Of a DNA stretch of 64,000 nt, positions 18,501 to 26,715 are shown one piece after another; position 1 is the stretch's first letter, and each line of letters opens with the position of its first letter. The translations under genes and the position numbers were made by a program. The stretch is taken from contig CAWABB010000004.1 in assembly GCA_963780165.1 (NCBI GenBank), positions 409,563 to 473,562 on the forward strand, written 5' to 3'. The DNA is from CAWABB01 sp963780165. GTDB taxonomy: Bacteria; Bacteroidota; Ignavibacteria; UBA10030; UBA6906. Under the pieces are notes generated by a model, which saw only the letters and a list, made by a program, of their open reading frames with translations, was not told the origin of the DNA and did not search any database.

Positions 18501-18566
18501 GAGAATCTGGCATCGACCGCCTACGCTCCCACGATGTACCAACTCAGCCTGCGATACGGGTTCTGA
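15546..18566 (+). CDS. TonB-dependent outer-membrane receptor with N-terminal carboxypeptidase-like domain
   Basis: Outer-membrane active transporter, here probably for oligosaccharides. After a signal peptide (MRLASILFAVVVLALLGPSP, cleavage after LRAQ) comes a carboxypeptidase-regulatory-like beta-sandwich (about residues 25-115, GVVSDSASGEALAGANVRLE). The plug domain (about 125-250) has LPDANAATALSRLPGVSL, VVIRGMQAKLNTVLINGVQI and a MDANAIGGVVNLKIR ending typical of the TonB-Xanth-Caul subclass. The 22-strand barrel follows and ends in the aromatic C-terminus LSLRYGF. The length (1006 aa) is normal. ATG 15546 is used because it starts the signal peptide. There is no SusD-like partner next to it. 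The neighbouring beta-helix T9SS protein and xylan enzymes suggest the cargo. Confidence 0.92.
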   Translation: MRLASILFAVVVLALLGPSPLRAQSSSGQVQGVVSDSASGEALAGANVRLEGTGLGASTTPEGKYVITRIPPGTYTLSVKYIGYVSKHIAIEVKAGEDITRNFSLTPEVLEGETIVVTAQARGQKEAINLQLSSNTITNVVSAEKIHELPDANAATALSRLPGVSLMNGDQVVIRGMQAKLNTVLINGVQIPSTDMNDRSTNLGFISSNLLSGIEVTKALTPDMDANAIGGVVNLKIREASADWHSDVFLQGAYNNQDKVYDHYKFWASVSNRFFDDNLGVFIQGNADRFDIGEDIGQATFGINGTGSIPYGEAPYQMNSFTFQDQWNVVSNGGASLILDYRLPHGKIVFQNTYASTLSDNTTFRNTLNFDVTRIDYSIFRDKYGKDLMINALQGEYTFGDIKTELTVSHSYTDKYTRTRYGDPGNFFGFQNQRDVHPFGVDSAGRAIQYLNERQYFTPADVYGIPIDPTDAYNAQVSGWVISRAETFDQHVYHSALDVTVPLTFSEDVSTKIKLGGKFARSTRMNDVEATFKGSNDPDYYLGTTNYFPGHTGLSTTNPVMFTDLWDQGYSRGDYFLESTYPFEYAYQRDLMDDYMETSIDGWLVSRHTPSSERDDFKGAEEFGAAYLMGTFDFGPQLSLIAGARFEHYNMDYRAKFVYVTHSVYGYANIYDTLNTVDRSDDNVFPNVQVRYKVNDWSDVRLAYTQGISRPDFRAILPNTYFEPGASAQAGNTQLKPSISTNYDAYVSLYNNDIGLITVGGFYKNIENTFFQTSIFYQNLEYYDVSFPDSVTWAALGIVPAGMPSPSQTISTYVNNPDPAHVSGFEVEWQTNFWYLPGFLSSLVLTANYTKAWSDMDYQQIRNIDSTYPDPVNPRIIRHKYITSDTVRNARLLYQSNDVVNVALGIDYKGFSGRLSFNLRGNVITTVGARPEEDQFTGNIIRWDLTLQQELPLEGLKISFDGVNIFHNPTETFRNFRRSSGGTILENLASTAYAPTMYQLSLRYGF

Positions 18567-18733
18567 TGTTCACACGGTGAGATCCACATCCACGGGAGAG
18601 CCATTGCGAGTCACATCGTGAGGTAGGTCACATGAAACCAATAAGTGAAGAGAAAGGAGGTTGAGGGCTTCAAGACTACGGGTTCGTCTGTCAAGAGTTC
18701 ATCATCAACCAGCTCTTATTCATGGAGGTTTGT

Positions 18734-20509
18734 ATGAAGAAGCTGCTAGTAATCATGGCGGTCCTTCTGGTGTCGGTCCCGGCGTCCTCCCAGACGCTGA
18801 TGGACTACGTGTTGGCAGTACGAGGGGACACGCTTGTTATCAAAGACTACAGTGACATGGGCGGGCAGGCAAACTCGCTGACCAATGCCATGCTCCTGGA
18901 CACTGTAGCTGTTCCCGCAGGTCGTGTCTATGAGCTGCGAGTAAACGGGACCTATCCGGCGGTCAACAACCCGACGACCCAGCGACCGACTGTCATTATC
19001 GGTGCGGACCCTACGATCCTTGTCAACAATGACAATGCGGCCTCGGCTCCGCCAGTCATATGCGGTTCCACATTTGAAGGGGGGAGCAACACGGGCGGCA
19101 TGAACGTTGGACACGATCTGACGGTGAAGAACTGCGCCATTGTTCCGGCGGATGCGGCCGGTGACCTGGGTTGGACTTTCTTCGCGACCAATGCTGGCGA
19201 CAGCAGAGTGACCCTCGAGAACGACATGTTCGAGCGCACGCGGTGGGTGTTCACGTCGGCCTTCAATCCTGGATTGTCGTGGTTCTTCAAGGATTGCTAC
19301 TTTGTCAACATGAACGGCCAGCCGTGCTGTCGCAACGGTGGGGTGTATGACGGATTTTCCGTCCAGGACACGATGTGGGTTGAGAATTGCACCCACGTCA
19401 TGGCCCAGGGCTACATGTACAAATTGAGAGAGTATCCCTTCGAGAGGATTGTGTTCAACCACAACACCTTCGTCAACATTTCCGGTATCAATTTCCTCGA
19501 TCTGGGATACCAGGTCTCCATGAGCACGACGAACAATATTTTCGTGAACTGCAATCTCCAGTCATACTGTGTGAGTGATACAGTCAATCCTGGCGAACAG
19601 GATCTGGACATGCTGCCGATGGGTCTGGTAAATGTCCGTGCTTTTCCAGATACTGGCGTATCGTGGGACCAGTGGAGGAATTTGCCGCGGCAATACCTGT
19701 TCGAAGGGAATGTCGTCTATTGGGATCCGAGGCTGGCAGATATCACATCCACATTGAGTGCAGCCAATGTGAATGGGACAAGCAACTGGCTGGACCAGAT
19801 GATCATCATGAATAGTCGGACCGAGGGGATGTTCAACGACAATACAGCGTATCCGTTCCTGGCGCTGGGCCCGAACTACACGGAAGTTCCCAGTTTCACG
19901 GATCCCAAAGACCTTCTCACGACCCAGGTTGACAACCTGAAGACCTTTACCATCGACACAGCCCCTGTCGCCAGCCCGGCTCTTTTGCCTGATTGGCGCG
20001 TCGTCAATATCGGCCCCGATTTCTACATCTATTCCGACTGGCCGATCCCCGTCGATCTCTCATACAGCAACGCGACCCTCCTGAACGGCGCGACGGGTGG
20101 GTTCCCGGTCGGCGACTTGAACTGGTTCCCTGCCCGGAAGGCCGACTGGCTCGCCCAGAGGAGTGCTGAGTACGCTGCGATTCAGCACGCGCTGGAGACC
20201 GGCGGATCCACCTTAACGGGTGTTGAAACCGCCGAGGGCGTGCCCGGAGAGTTCAGGCTGCAACAGAACTACCCGAACCCGTTCAACCCGACCACGACGA
20301 TCTCCTTCACGCTCCCACACACAGCCACTGTGACGTTGAAGGTATTCAACGCACTCGGCCAGGAAGTGGGAACGCTGGTCAATGGAACCGTCACTGCAGG
20401 CTCGCACGTCGTCACATTTGACGCGACAGGACTTGCCACCGGGATGTATTTCTACCGGCTGACGAGCGGTGACCAGACGCAGATGAAGAGAATGGTGCTG
20501 GTGAAGTAG
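18734..20509 (+). CDS. T9SS-secreted parallel beta-helix protein
   Basis: Secreted protein of 591 aa with a signal peptide (MKKLLVIMAVLLVSVPASSQ), a body of short repeated beta-strand turns typical of right-handed parallel beta-helices (for example VENCTHVMAQGYMYKLRE, FNHNTFVNISGINFLDLG, STTNNIFVNC), and a C-terminal T9SS sorting domain of about 85 aa (QQNYPNPFNPTTTISF ... GLATGMYFYRLTSG). ATG 18734 is fixed by GGAGG at 18724-18728; the ATG at 18722 overlaps that ribosome site. Beta-helix proteins next to TonB receptors are often polysaccharide lyases or surface glycan-binding proteins, and either is possible. I see no recognisable catalytic signature, so the function is left open. Confidence 0.75.
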   Translation: MKKLLVIMAVLLVSVPASSQTLMDYVLAVRGDTLVIKDYSDMGGQANSLTNAMLLDTVAVPAGRVYELRVNGTYPAVNNPTTQRPTVIIGADPTILVNNDNAASAPPVICGSTFEGGSNTGGMNVGHDLTVKNCAIVPADAAGDLGWTFFATNAGDSRVTLENDMFERTRWVFTSAFNPGLSWFFKDCYFVNMNGQPCCRNGGVYDGFSVQDTMWVENCTHVMAQGYMYKLREYPFERIVFNHNTFVNISGINFLDLGYQVSMSTTNNIFVNCNLQSYCVSDTVNPGEQDLDMLPMGLVNVRAFPDTGVSWDQWRNLPRQYLFEGNVVYWDPRLADITSTLSAANVNGTSNWLDQMIIMNSRTEGMFNDNTAYPFLALGPNYTEVPSFTDPKDLLTTQVDNLKTFTIDTAPVASPALLPDWRVVNIGPDFYIYSDWPIPVDLSYSNATLLNGATGGFPVGDLNWFPARKADWLAQRSAEYAAIQHALETGGSTLTGVETAEGVPGEFRLQQNYPNPFNPTTTISFTLPHTATVTLKVFNALGQEVGTLVNGTVTAGSHVVTFDATGLATGMYFYRLTSGDQTQMKRMVLVK

Positions 20510-20555
20510 CGGCATTCGTCCTCCGGCGTACCGCGGATCCGGGGGTGAGGCTTCA

Positions 20556-20592
20556 GGGTTGGAGTTGAGGGTGTCACCTTCAACTCCAACCC
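20556..20592 (+). terminator. Long hairpin after the beta-helix gene
   Basis: Perfect 13-bp inverted repeat GGGTTGGAGTTGA (20556-20568) / TCAACTCCAACCC (20580-20592), extendable inward by a G-T and two G-C pairs to a five-base loop, 46 bases after the stop codon. No T run follows, so it may be a factor-dependent terminator or a 3'-end stabiliser. Confidence 0.5.
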
Positions 20593-20970
20593 AACGCGGG
20601 GCGGAAGGGCCCGGCACGCTGCATGAGGTTTAGCGCCGGGACCGCTGCGGGAGGCCTCGTGGGCCCTCGCATGATCGACGCCATCAAGTGACACCCCGGT
20701 GGCGTGGAGATGGACACAGTCAGTCGCCGGTCCTCTCGGAAGGCAGCATCGTGCCATGGGCATATGCCGAGCCGCCGATCGATCGGTCAATGCAGCAATG
20801 TCTTCGGTTGGTGAATGCGCACCATGCCGAACACGAAGTCCCCGTCGCTGGCCGACAGCCAGCCAGACAAGTACACCGGTTTCTCCTGGGCGCCCTACGA
20901 AAGGGGAACGTAGCCGGCCAAACACACTCAGAGCAAGCAGCGATGCAGCTTCGTCGTTCTGTGCATGTTT

Positions 20971-21002
20971 CGAGACCCTGATAGAAGCGTATCAGGGTCT
21001 TG
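20971..21002. terminator. Perfect 11-bp hairpin before the parvulin gene
   Basis: AGACCCTGATA (20973-20983) and TATCAGGGTCT (20990-21000) form a perfect 11-bp stem with a 6-base loop, extendable by a G-T and a C-G pair. A T-rich stretch (TGTGTTTCGTCTTCTCTT) follows. It looks like a terminator on the + strand sitting about 90 bases before the next gene, so it may instead act as a leader attenuator. Confidence 0.5.
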
Positions 21003-21088
21003 TGTTTCGTCTTCTCTTCCACCCGGGCCCCATTCTCGCAGGGATCTTTCGTCCGACGTCTCATTGAACAACTGCACGAGACTCATCT

Positions 21089-22855
21089 ATGGCACAGCGA
21101 GCACACCTCGTTTTTCGTTTTCTCCTTCCACTCTGCCTTCCGTTTGGTGTTTTCGTGCGCTGCGACGCACAGGACGCGCCTCCTCAGAATGTTGTCGCGA
21201 GAGTCGAGGAGCAGTACATCACCACGTTCTCGGACCTGGCGCAATACGTGAGGGACTATGGCTATGATCTCAAGAACAGGCCGAATCCCGCGAAGGCGTA
21301 CGCAGACGCCCTTGAGGACATGACGCTCAACCAGATGAAGAGAATCGACTTCTTTGCCCTGGGCCTCGACGGGAACACGGAATTGACCCGGCAGATAACG
21401 CGCTCGATCAATGAGGAACTCGTGGTTCGCTATTATCAGACCCAGTTCTATGGAAAATACATCAACGAAGAGTCCATGCAGCAGGCATATAGGAAGATGG
21501 GGAGGGAGGTGTCGTATCAGCAGGTGATCATTGGAAAGCCCAGGAACGCCTCGCGGATGGTCATGGATTCGCTGAAAGCGCTCGCGAAGACGATCAGGAA
21601 GAGGATGGACAAGGGTGAAGACGCGGGCACGCTCGCCAGGGAATATTCCAGAGGTTCCACTTCCGTCACCACGGGACCGGTGCAGCAAGTTAACTGGAAG
21701 ATGAGTTTTTCTGACAACGCGTCCTACGCTGTGTTTGACCTTCCAGTCGATGAATCCCGGCTGTTCGAGGGCAGTGAGTCATTCCAAATTGTGAAGGTCG
21801 TCAAAGTCGATACCAGAGACGTCGGACCATACGCATCGGTGAAGGACGAAATACGACAGGCTCTTGAGGGGCGATATGCAGATGTCAGCTATGAGGAATT
21901 TGAACAGGCGAAGCAGAATCTTCTCGATGAAAGAACGGCAAAGTGGAATTCACAATCGCTTCGACAACTGGTCCGATGGTCGAACGTACCGAGGTTCTAT
22001 CAGACATCCTACGCGGACACGTTCCGCAACGCGCTTGCGCGGGGACGCAACATCGTCATTCTCACGTCTCCGACGACGCGCGTCGATCTCAAGGAGTATC
22101 TCCGCCTGGTGAACAATGTGCTCGTCCCGGGAGCATATGATTCGGTGGATCAAGACGAACTGAAGAAGTTCATTCTTGAAGCCGTACGGACCAGCATGAT
22201 CGTGGACAAAGCCATCGCGCTGGGCCTTGGGAAGGAGGTGCTCACACCGGCACCAACGAGCCCTGTCCTGAAAAGCGGGATTGTCAGGATGTACAATCGC
22301 CACGAGATAGAAGATCGTATTCCGGCAGCGACGGAACCGGCGCTCAAAGAATTCTATCGGGCCAACCAGGAATCCCTGTATTACCAGATGGCGAAGGTGA
22401 ATGTGTATGCAATCGTTGATGCACGGAAGAGCGCTGTCGAGGGACTGAAAGAAACGCTGGCGCGCAATATCCCGTTTGAAAAGCTTGCGACGGAAGTCCT
22501 GGTCAAGACATACATCAGGAGACGGGACGGGACTCTGGCAACGTATTTCGGCAATGAGCCGCCATATCTGGCGGAAGCCGCCTTCGCTCTGAAGCTCAAC
22601 GAGGTCGCCGGACCCGTCGAATTCGACGACCCGGCAAAGGGGAAGCAATACGCACTGATCAAATGTGTGGGAGTGCAGGAAGCAAAGCAGCTGTCGTGGA
22701 GTGACGTGCAGCCGTCGATTGCGGATGACTTCGCGACATTCCATCGACAGCAGATCACTCTGGCGGTGCGCGATCGACTCAAGAAGAAGTATAGCGTCAC
22801 GATCTACAGGGACGTCTTGCGCAAAAACATGTTGTCCGCCGGCATCAATCCGTAA
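21089..22855 (+). CDS. Exported parvulin-type (PpiC/SurA-like) peptidylprolyl isomerase
   Basis: Periplasmic protein of 588 aa with a signal peptide (LVFRFLLPLCLPFGVFVRCDAQ) and SurA/PpiD-like organisation. There is an N-terminal helical chaperone region, a first parvulin-like domain around residues 145-250 (VSYQQVIIGKPRNAS ... LAREYSRGSTS ... FDLPVDESRLFEGSESFQIVKV) and a second, more diverged repeat around residues 440-545 (VNVYAIVDARKS ... FALKLNEVAGPVEFDDPAKGKQYALIKC). Such proteins escort outer-membrane or secreted proteins, which would fit a locus full of exported enzymes. The stop codon overlaps the ATG of the radical SAM gene (TAATG), so the two are translationally coupled and probably work together. 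Catalytic activity of the parvulin folds is uncertain. Confidence 0.7.
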   Translation: MAQRAHLVFRFLLPLCLPFGVFVRCDAQDAPPQNVVARVEEQYITTFSDLAQYVRDYGYDLKNRPNPAKAYADALEDMTLNQMKRIDFFALGLDGNTELTRQITRSINEELVVRYYQTQFYGKYINEESMQQAYRKMGREVSYQQVIIGKPRNASRMVMDSLKALAKTIRKRMDKGEDAGTLAREYSRGSTSVTTGPVQQVNWKMSFSDNASYAVFDLPVDESRLFEGSESFQIVKVVKVDTRDVGPYASVKDEIRQALEGRYADVSYEEFEQAKQNLLDERTAKWNSQSLRQLVRWSNVPRFYQTSYADTFRNALARGRNIVILTSPTTRVDLKEYLRLVNNVLVPGAYDSVDQDELKKFILEAVRTSMIVDKAIALGLGKEVLTPAPTSPVLKSGIVRMYNRHEIEDRIPAATEPALKEFYRANQESLYYQMAKVNVYAIVDARKSAVEGLKETLARNIPFEKLATEVLVKTYIRRRDGTLATYFGNEPPYLAEAAFALKLNEVAGPVEFDDPAKGKQYALIKCVGVQEAKQLSWSDVQPSIADDFATFHRQQITLAVRDRLKKKYSVTIYRDVLRKNMLSAGINP

Positions 22856-23916
22856 TGACACGCGTTGGGGCCACCATGGACTTTCCGCAGTTCATCTCTT
22901 TCACAGTCACAAATGCCTGCAACCTGCGATGCAGGATGTGCGGGCAATGGAGCGAGGAAGGGTATGTTCTCAACCGCACCGTTGACACGCGGTCGCGAAT
23001 GAGCCTGGGAGACTGGAAGCGCCTTGTGGATGAAATCGCTCATCAGAAGATCCGATTCGTCCTTGTGCGGGGCGGCGAACCGTTTCTGTTCAACGGGATT
23101 ATGGAGCTTCTGCGGTATATCAACGCGCACGAGCTCTTTCTGTCAGTCGACACCAATGGCACGATCCTGGACCGGTACGCAAAGGAGCTGAGCCGGATAG
23201 GGAACATGCACATCACGTTTTCGGTCGACGGACCCGAAGACGTCCACGACGCTGTTCGCAAGATGAAGGGCAGCTTTCGGAAGATCAAGGAGAATATCGC
23301 ATTGCTCACGGATCTGGAAAAGGAATGTGGCAATACGATAAGCAAGAGTATCTGCTTCACCATCAGCAAGTACAATTACACGTCGCTGGGAAGCATGGCT
23401 GACGTGGCCCGCAGTCTCTCAATACCGTCCGTCAATATCGTTCCCTACTATCACTTCTCGGCAACGGTCGGAATGGCGTACGACAGGGAGCTGAAAGAGA
23501 ACTTCCAGACCCCGGCCTTTTCCTGGAAGGGATTCCATCACGAGGAGTCAGGGGTTGAATTCGGCAGATTCCAGGAAGAATTGCACAGATACCGGGCGAG
23601 CCTCGACGGTATCCAGGATTTTCCCTACATGCCTCTCACCGACGATGAATACAGGATGTGGTTTCATGATCAATCGACGCAGGTGAAATCCGCCGCCTGC
23701 ATGAATGTCGAACACCTGATCGACATCCAGCCTAGCGGTGAAGCCAATTTCTGCGTCGACTTCCCTGATTATTCTATCGGCAACGTGAAAGGCGCAAGCA
23801 TCAGCGAGGTGTGGAACAGCGAAAGGGCACAGCGGTTTCGCGAGCACAGGCGAACGCACGCGCTCGCGGTGTGTCACCGATGCGGAGCGAAGTACATTTC
23901 TGAAATCAAAGAATAA
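22855..23916 (+). CDS. Radical SAM protein with SPASM-like C-terminal cluster
   Basis: Radical S-adenosylmethionine enzyme of 353 aa. The [4Fe-4S] motif CNLRCRMC has Cys22, Cys26 and Cys29; GGEP-type residues appear as RGGEPFLF, and FSVDGPEDVHD is the SAM/substrate region. The C-terminal part has four further cysteines (282, 300, 340, 343) in the pattern of a SPASM/twitch auxiliary cluster (CMNVEHLIDIQPSG, NFCVDFPDYSIGNV, CHRCG). SPASM enzymes commonly modify peptides or proteins, or activate anaerobic sulfatases. Here the start overlaps the stop of the parvulin gene by one base. No short precursor peptide gene is obvious nearby, and no sulfatase is in the window, so the substrate is unknown. 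Confidence 0.85.
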   Translation: MTRVGATMDFPQFISFTVTNACNLRCRMCGQWSEEGYVLNRTVDTRSRMSLGDWKRLVDEIAHQKIRFVLVRGGEPFLFNGIMELLRYINAHELFLSVDTNGTILDRYAKELSRIGNMHITFSVDGPEDVHDAVRKMKGSFRKIKENIALLTDLEKECGNTISKSICFTISKYNYTSLGSMADVARSLSIPSVNIVPYYHFSATVGMAYDRELKENFQTPAFSWKGFHHEESGVEFGRFQEELHRYRASLDGIQDFPYMPLTDDEYRMWFHDQSTQVKSAACMNVEHLIDIQPSGEANFCVDFPDYSIGNVKGASISEVWNSERAQRFREHRRTHALAVCHRCGAKYISEIKE

Positions 23917-23971
23917 GCTGTTCCCGGGCGCATCCCGACCTGGACCCCTTCCTGGACCGAAGGAGACGATC

Positions 23972-26521
23972 ATGCAACGAATACACGCGAAGCTCGGAGG
24001 TATCGGCACACTTCTGTCGCTGGTGTTGCTGTCCGGCACGGCGTTGTGTCAGAAACTGCAGCTGAACGATCTTGGCTACCTGGAGACGCGCGGCCTCAAT
24101 GTGCTGGTGTTCAGTAACCAGTACAACGGTTTCTTTTTTGACGAAAAGACCTCGGGCATTGAGCTCATCCATCATGGCGTGCGAACGGCAACGGGCGGCG
24201 CGGTCCGGCTGCAGCCGACGCCCGAACAATGGGACAAGATCCCCGTCATGACGGAACGCACGCTGGACAAGAAGAACAATTCCATCGAGCTGAAGCTGCG
24301 GTACGAGGACTACGCGTTTGACTCCAGGGTGACTGTGACGGCGAAGGACGATGGAGTGATGATTCGTGTCAGCCTCGACACACCTCTCCCTGAACGACTG
24401 GTCGGAGCCGCAGGCTTCAATCTTGAATTCCTTCCGTCCGCGTATTTTGAGAAAACATTCCTGGCCGACGGGCGGCCCGGTATCTTTCCACTCTACCCAT
24501 CGAGCAGCGTCAACGTCCGGCCGAACGCTGACAAGATCCCTCAGTTCAACGGATATTCGACGTTTGACGACAGGGGCAGAGGCGAATTTCGTGTCCCCAC
24601 ACCACTCGCCACGTGCACGACGTTGGTTCTGGCGCCGGAAGACCCGGAACGGTGCGTCAGGATACGATCCGTGACCGGGGATGTGATGCTCTACGATGGT
24701 CGTCTCCTTGCACAGAACGGGTGGTTTGTGGTGCGGAGCGTTCTTCCGGCGAACAAAACAGGCACCGTGGCCGAATGGTACATTGAGCCGAAGACGGTCC
24801 CTAACTGGACTCGAGCGCCCGTCATCGGATTCTCGCAGGCCGGATATCATCCCTCTCAAAGCAAGATCGCGGTCATCGAACTGGACAAGAATGACACACC
24901 ACGGCCAACCGCAACATTGTATCGCGTAACGCCGGAAGGCACATTGGTGGAGAAGCTCACAGGCGCCGCAGTGCCGTGGGGAAGATTTCTCAGATATGAG
25001 TACGTGCGGTTTGATTTCTCATCGGTGAAGGACAGCGGCGTGTATGTCATTCAGTATGGCGAACAACGGACGGATGCGTTCCCGATCGGGGCGCAGGTGT
25101 ACAGCGATGTCTGGCACCCGACGCTTGACGTCTGGTTCCCTGTTCAGATGGATCATATGTTCGTGAGAGAAGCATACCGTGTATGGCACGGAACTCCCTT
25201 CCTCGACGACGCGCTCCAGGCTCCTGTGAATATCAGGCATTTTGACGGCTACTGGATGGATTCTACAACCCACACGAAGTACAAGCCGCTGGAACGAATT
25301 CCGGGATTGGATGTCGGAGGATGGTTTGATGCAGGCGATTTTGACATAGAGACCTGGCACCACTGTTCGACCATCCTGAGTTTCGTGGATTCATGGGAGC
25401 ACTTCGACCTCAGACGCGACGAGACGTTTGTGGATCAGAAGACACGGTTCGTCGAAATCCATCGCCCCGACGGCAAACCTGATCTTCTGGAACAAATTGA
25501 GCACGGGACTCTCCAGCTCGTGGCGCAATTCAAGAATGTCGGCTTTGCAGTACGCGGGATCAATTTCCCCCACCTGTATGCCTATCATCACCTGGGAGAC
25601 GCGGCAACCATCACCGACAATCTCCCGTACAATCCTGCCCTGCGGCCCTATGAGCGGGATGGACGTACGAGCGGAACCCTGGATGACCGATGGGTTTTCA
25701 CGCCAAGGATTCCATCGCTCAACTATTCCGCGATCGCGGCGCTGGCAGCCGCAAGCCGCGCATTGAGGGAGTATGACACGCAGCTCGCGGCCGATGCGCT
25801 CTCAACAGCAGAGGGCGCCTGGGAGAAAGAGCGCAAGGAACCTCCGCCCGCGCAGTTCAGGATGATGCCGTGGTTTCTCAATGGTGCGGAATGCGTAGCA
25901 GCGCTGCAACTGTTCGTCACAACGAAAGATGAACAGTACTCCAGGCGATTCGCGGAGCTCATCTGGCCTCAACTGGATTCGGCCCTGGTATGGAATATCG
26001 CGACCGCCGCACAGGCCGTACCGTACATGCCTCCAGACTATCGATCCAAACTTGAACGATACGTTCTGAAATACAGGGATGAGATCGGCAAACTCAATCA
26101 GGACAATCCGTACGGGGTTCCCATCGGGACAAGGGGTTGGGCTGGAAATCATGAGCTGATCGGCTGGGCTACCGCAAACTATTACTTGCACAAGAGTTAC
26201 CCGACGCTCATCGGGCGCGAGCTGGTCTTCAAAGCCCTCGACTTCCTGTTTGGCTGCCATCCGTATTCGAATATCTCGTTTGTCTCGGGCGTAGGAACGA
26301 ACTCGAAAATGAGAACATACGGGAATAACAGGGCGGATTTTTCATTCATCGCGGGAGGAGTGGTCCCTGGCGTGCTGCTCCTGAAACCCGACTTCCCGGA
26401 GAACAAGGAGGATTGGCCCTTTCTTTGGGGCGAAAACGAGTGTGTCATCGATATCTGCGCCGAATATATCTTCCTCGCGAATGCGGTCAATGATCTGCTG
26501 AGGAGCGAAAAACAGCGGTGA
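23972..26521 (+). CDS. GH9 family glycoside hydrolase, exported, with long N-terminal extension
   Basis: Secreted protein of 849 aa. A signal peptide (to about residue 27, TALCQ) is followed by about 260 residues of beta-rich sequence that I cannot assign, then an Ig-like CelD-N domain (about 290-385, GFSQAGYHPSQSKIAVIELD) and an (alpha/alpha)6 GH9 catalytic domain (about 400-849). Catalytic signatures are present: GGWFDAGDFD with Asp453 and Asp456, and WGENECVIDICAEYIFLANA with the probable proton donor Glu823. Family members include endoglucanases, exo-glucosidases and glucosaminidases. The xyloglucan/xylan setting suggests a beta-1,4-glucan or derivative. AAGGAGACG precedes the ATG at good spacing. 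Confidence 0.82.
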   Translation: MQRIHAKLGGIGTLLSLVLLSGTALCQKLQLNDLGYLETRGLNVLVFSNQYNGFFFDEKTSGIELIHHGVRTATGGAVRLQPTPEQWDKIPVMTERTLDKKNNSIELKLRYEDYAFDSRVTVTAKDDGVMIRVSLDTPLPERLVGAAGFNLEFLPSAYFEKTFLADGRPGIFPLYPSSSVNVRPNADKIPQFNGYSTFDDRGRGEFRVPTPLATCTTLVLAPEDPERCVRIRSVTGDVMLYDGRLLAQNGWFVVRSVLPANKTGTVAEWYIEPKTVPNWTRAPVIGFSQAGYHPSQSKIAVIELDKNDTPRPTATLYRVTPEGTLVEKLTGAAVPWGRFLRYEYVRFDFSSVKDSGVYVIQYGEQRTDAFPIGAQVYSDVWHPTLDVWFPVQMDHMFVREAYRVWHGTPFLDDALQAPVNIRHFDGYWMDSTTHTKYKPLERIPGLDVGGWFDAGDFDIETWHHCSTILSFVDSWEHFDLRRDETFVDQKTRFVEIHRPDGKPDLLEQIEHGTLQLVAQFKNVGFAVRGINFPHLYAYHHLGDAATITDNLPYNPALRPYERDGRTSGTLDDRWVFTPRIPSLNYSAIAALAAASRALREYDTQLAADALSTAEGAWEKERKEPPPAQFRMMPWFLNGAECVAALQLFVTTKDEQYSRRFAELIWPQLDSALVWNIATAAQAVPYMPPDYRSKLERYVLKYRDEIGKLNQDNPYGVPIGTRGWAGNHELIGWATANYYLHKSYPTLIGRELVFKALDFLFGCHPYSNISFVSGVGTNSKMRTYGNNRADFSFIAGGVVPGVLLLKPDFPENKEDWPFLWGENECVIDICAEYIFLANAVNDLLRSEKQR

Positions 26522-26715
26522 ACAGCAGTTGCGGACCTCTTTCGGAAGTCGAGCGACATCCCCGCACGATGTCGCCTGACGACTGGAAGCGGACGGGCCG
26601 CACCCTGAGGCGCGGGGTGACCGTTACCGACGGCGGTTAAGCGGATCTGACGGGCCCTCGAAGGCGTCCGAACCTCTCGGGGGATTCCCTTCATGCGTGC
26701 ACGACACTGCGATTC

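Larger units (their letters stand above)
20510..21088. other. 579-base intergenic region without a supported gene
   Basis: No reading frame here has a convincing start, ribosome site or protein-like composition; overlapping frames in several phases are arginine- and proline-rich shadows. The region contains two strong hairpins (20556-20592 and 20971-21002) described separately. The promoter of the parvulin-radical SAM operon should lie here, but I cannot pick it out. Confidence 0.6.

Noticed and set aside
18661..18855. Small frame following AAAGGAGG upstream of the beta-helix gene
   Set aside because: The purine run touches the TTG directly with no spacing, and the frame overlaps the well-supported gene at 18734 in another phase.
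18734..20509. SusD homologue
   Set aside because: It has no lipoprotein cysteine or TPR-like helices; the sequence is a beta-helix with a T9SS domain.
26522..26715. Hidden gene or tRNA in the GC-rich gap before the membrane protein
   Set aside because: No cloverleaf, no start with ribosome site and no protein-like frame was found.
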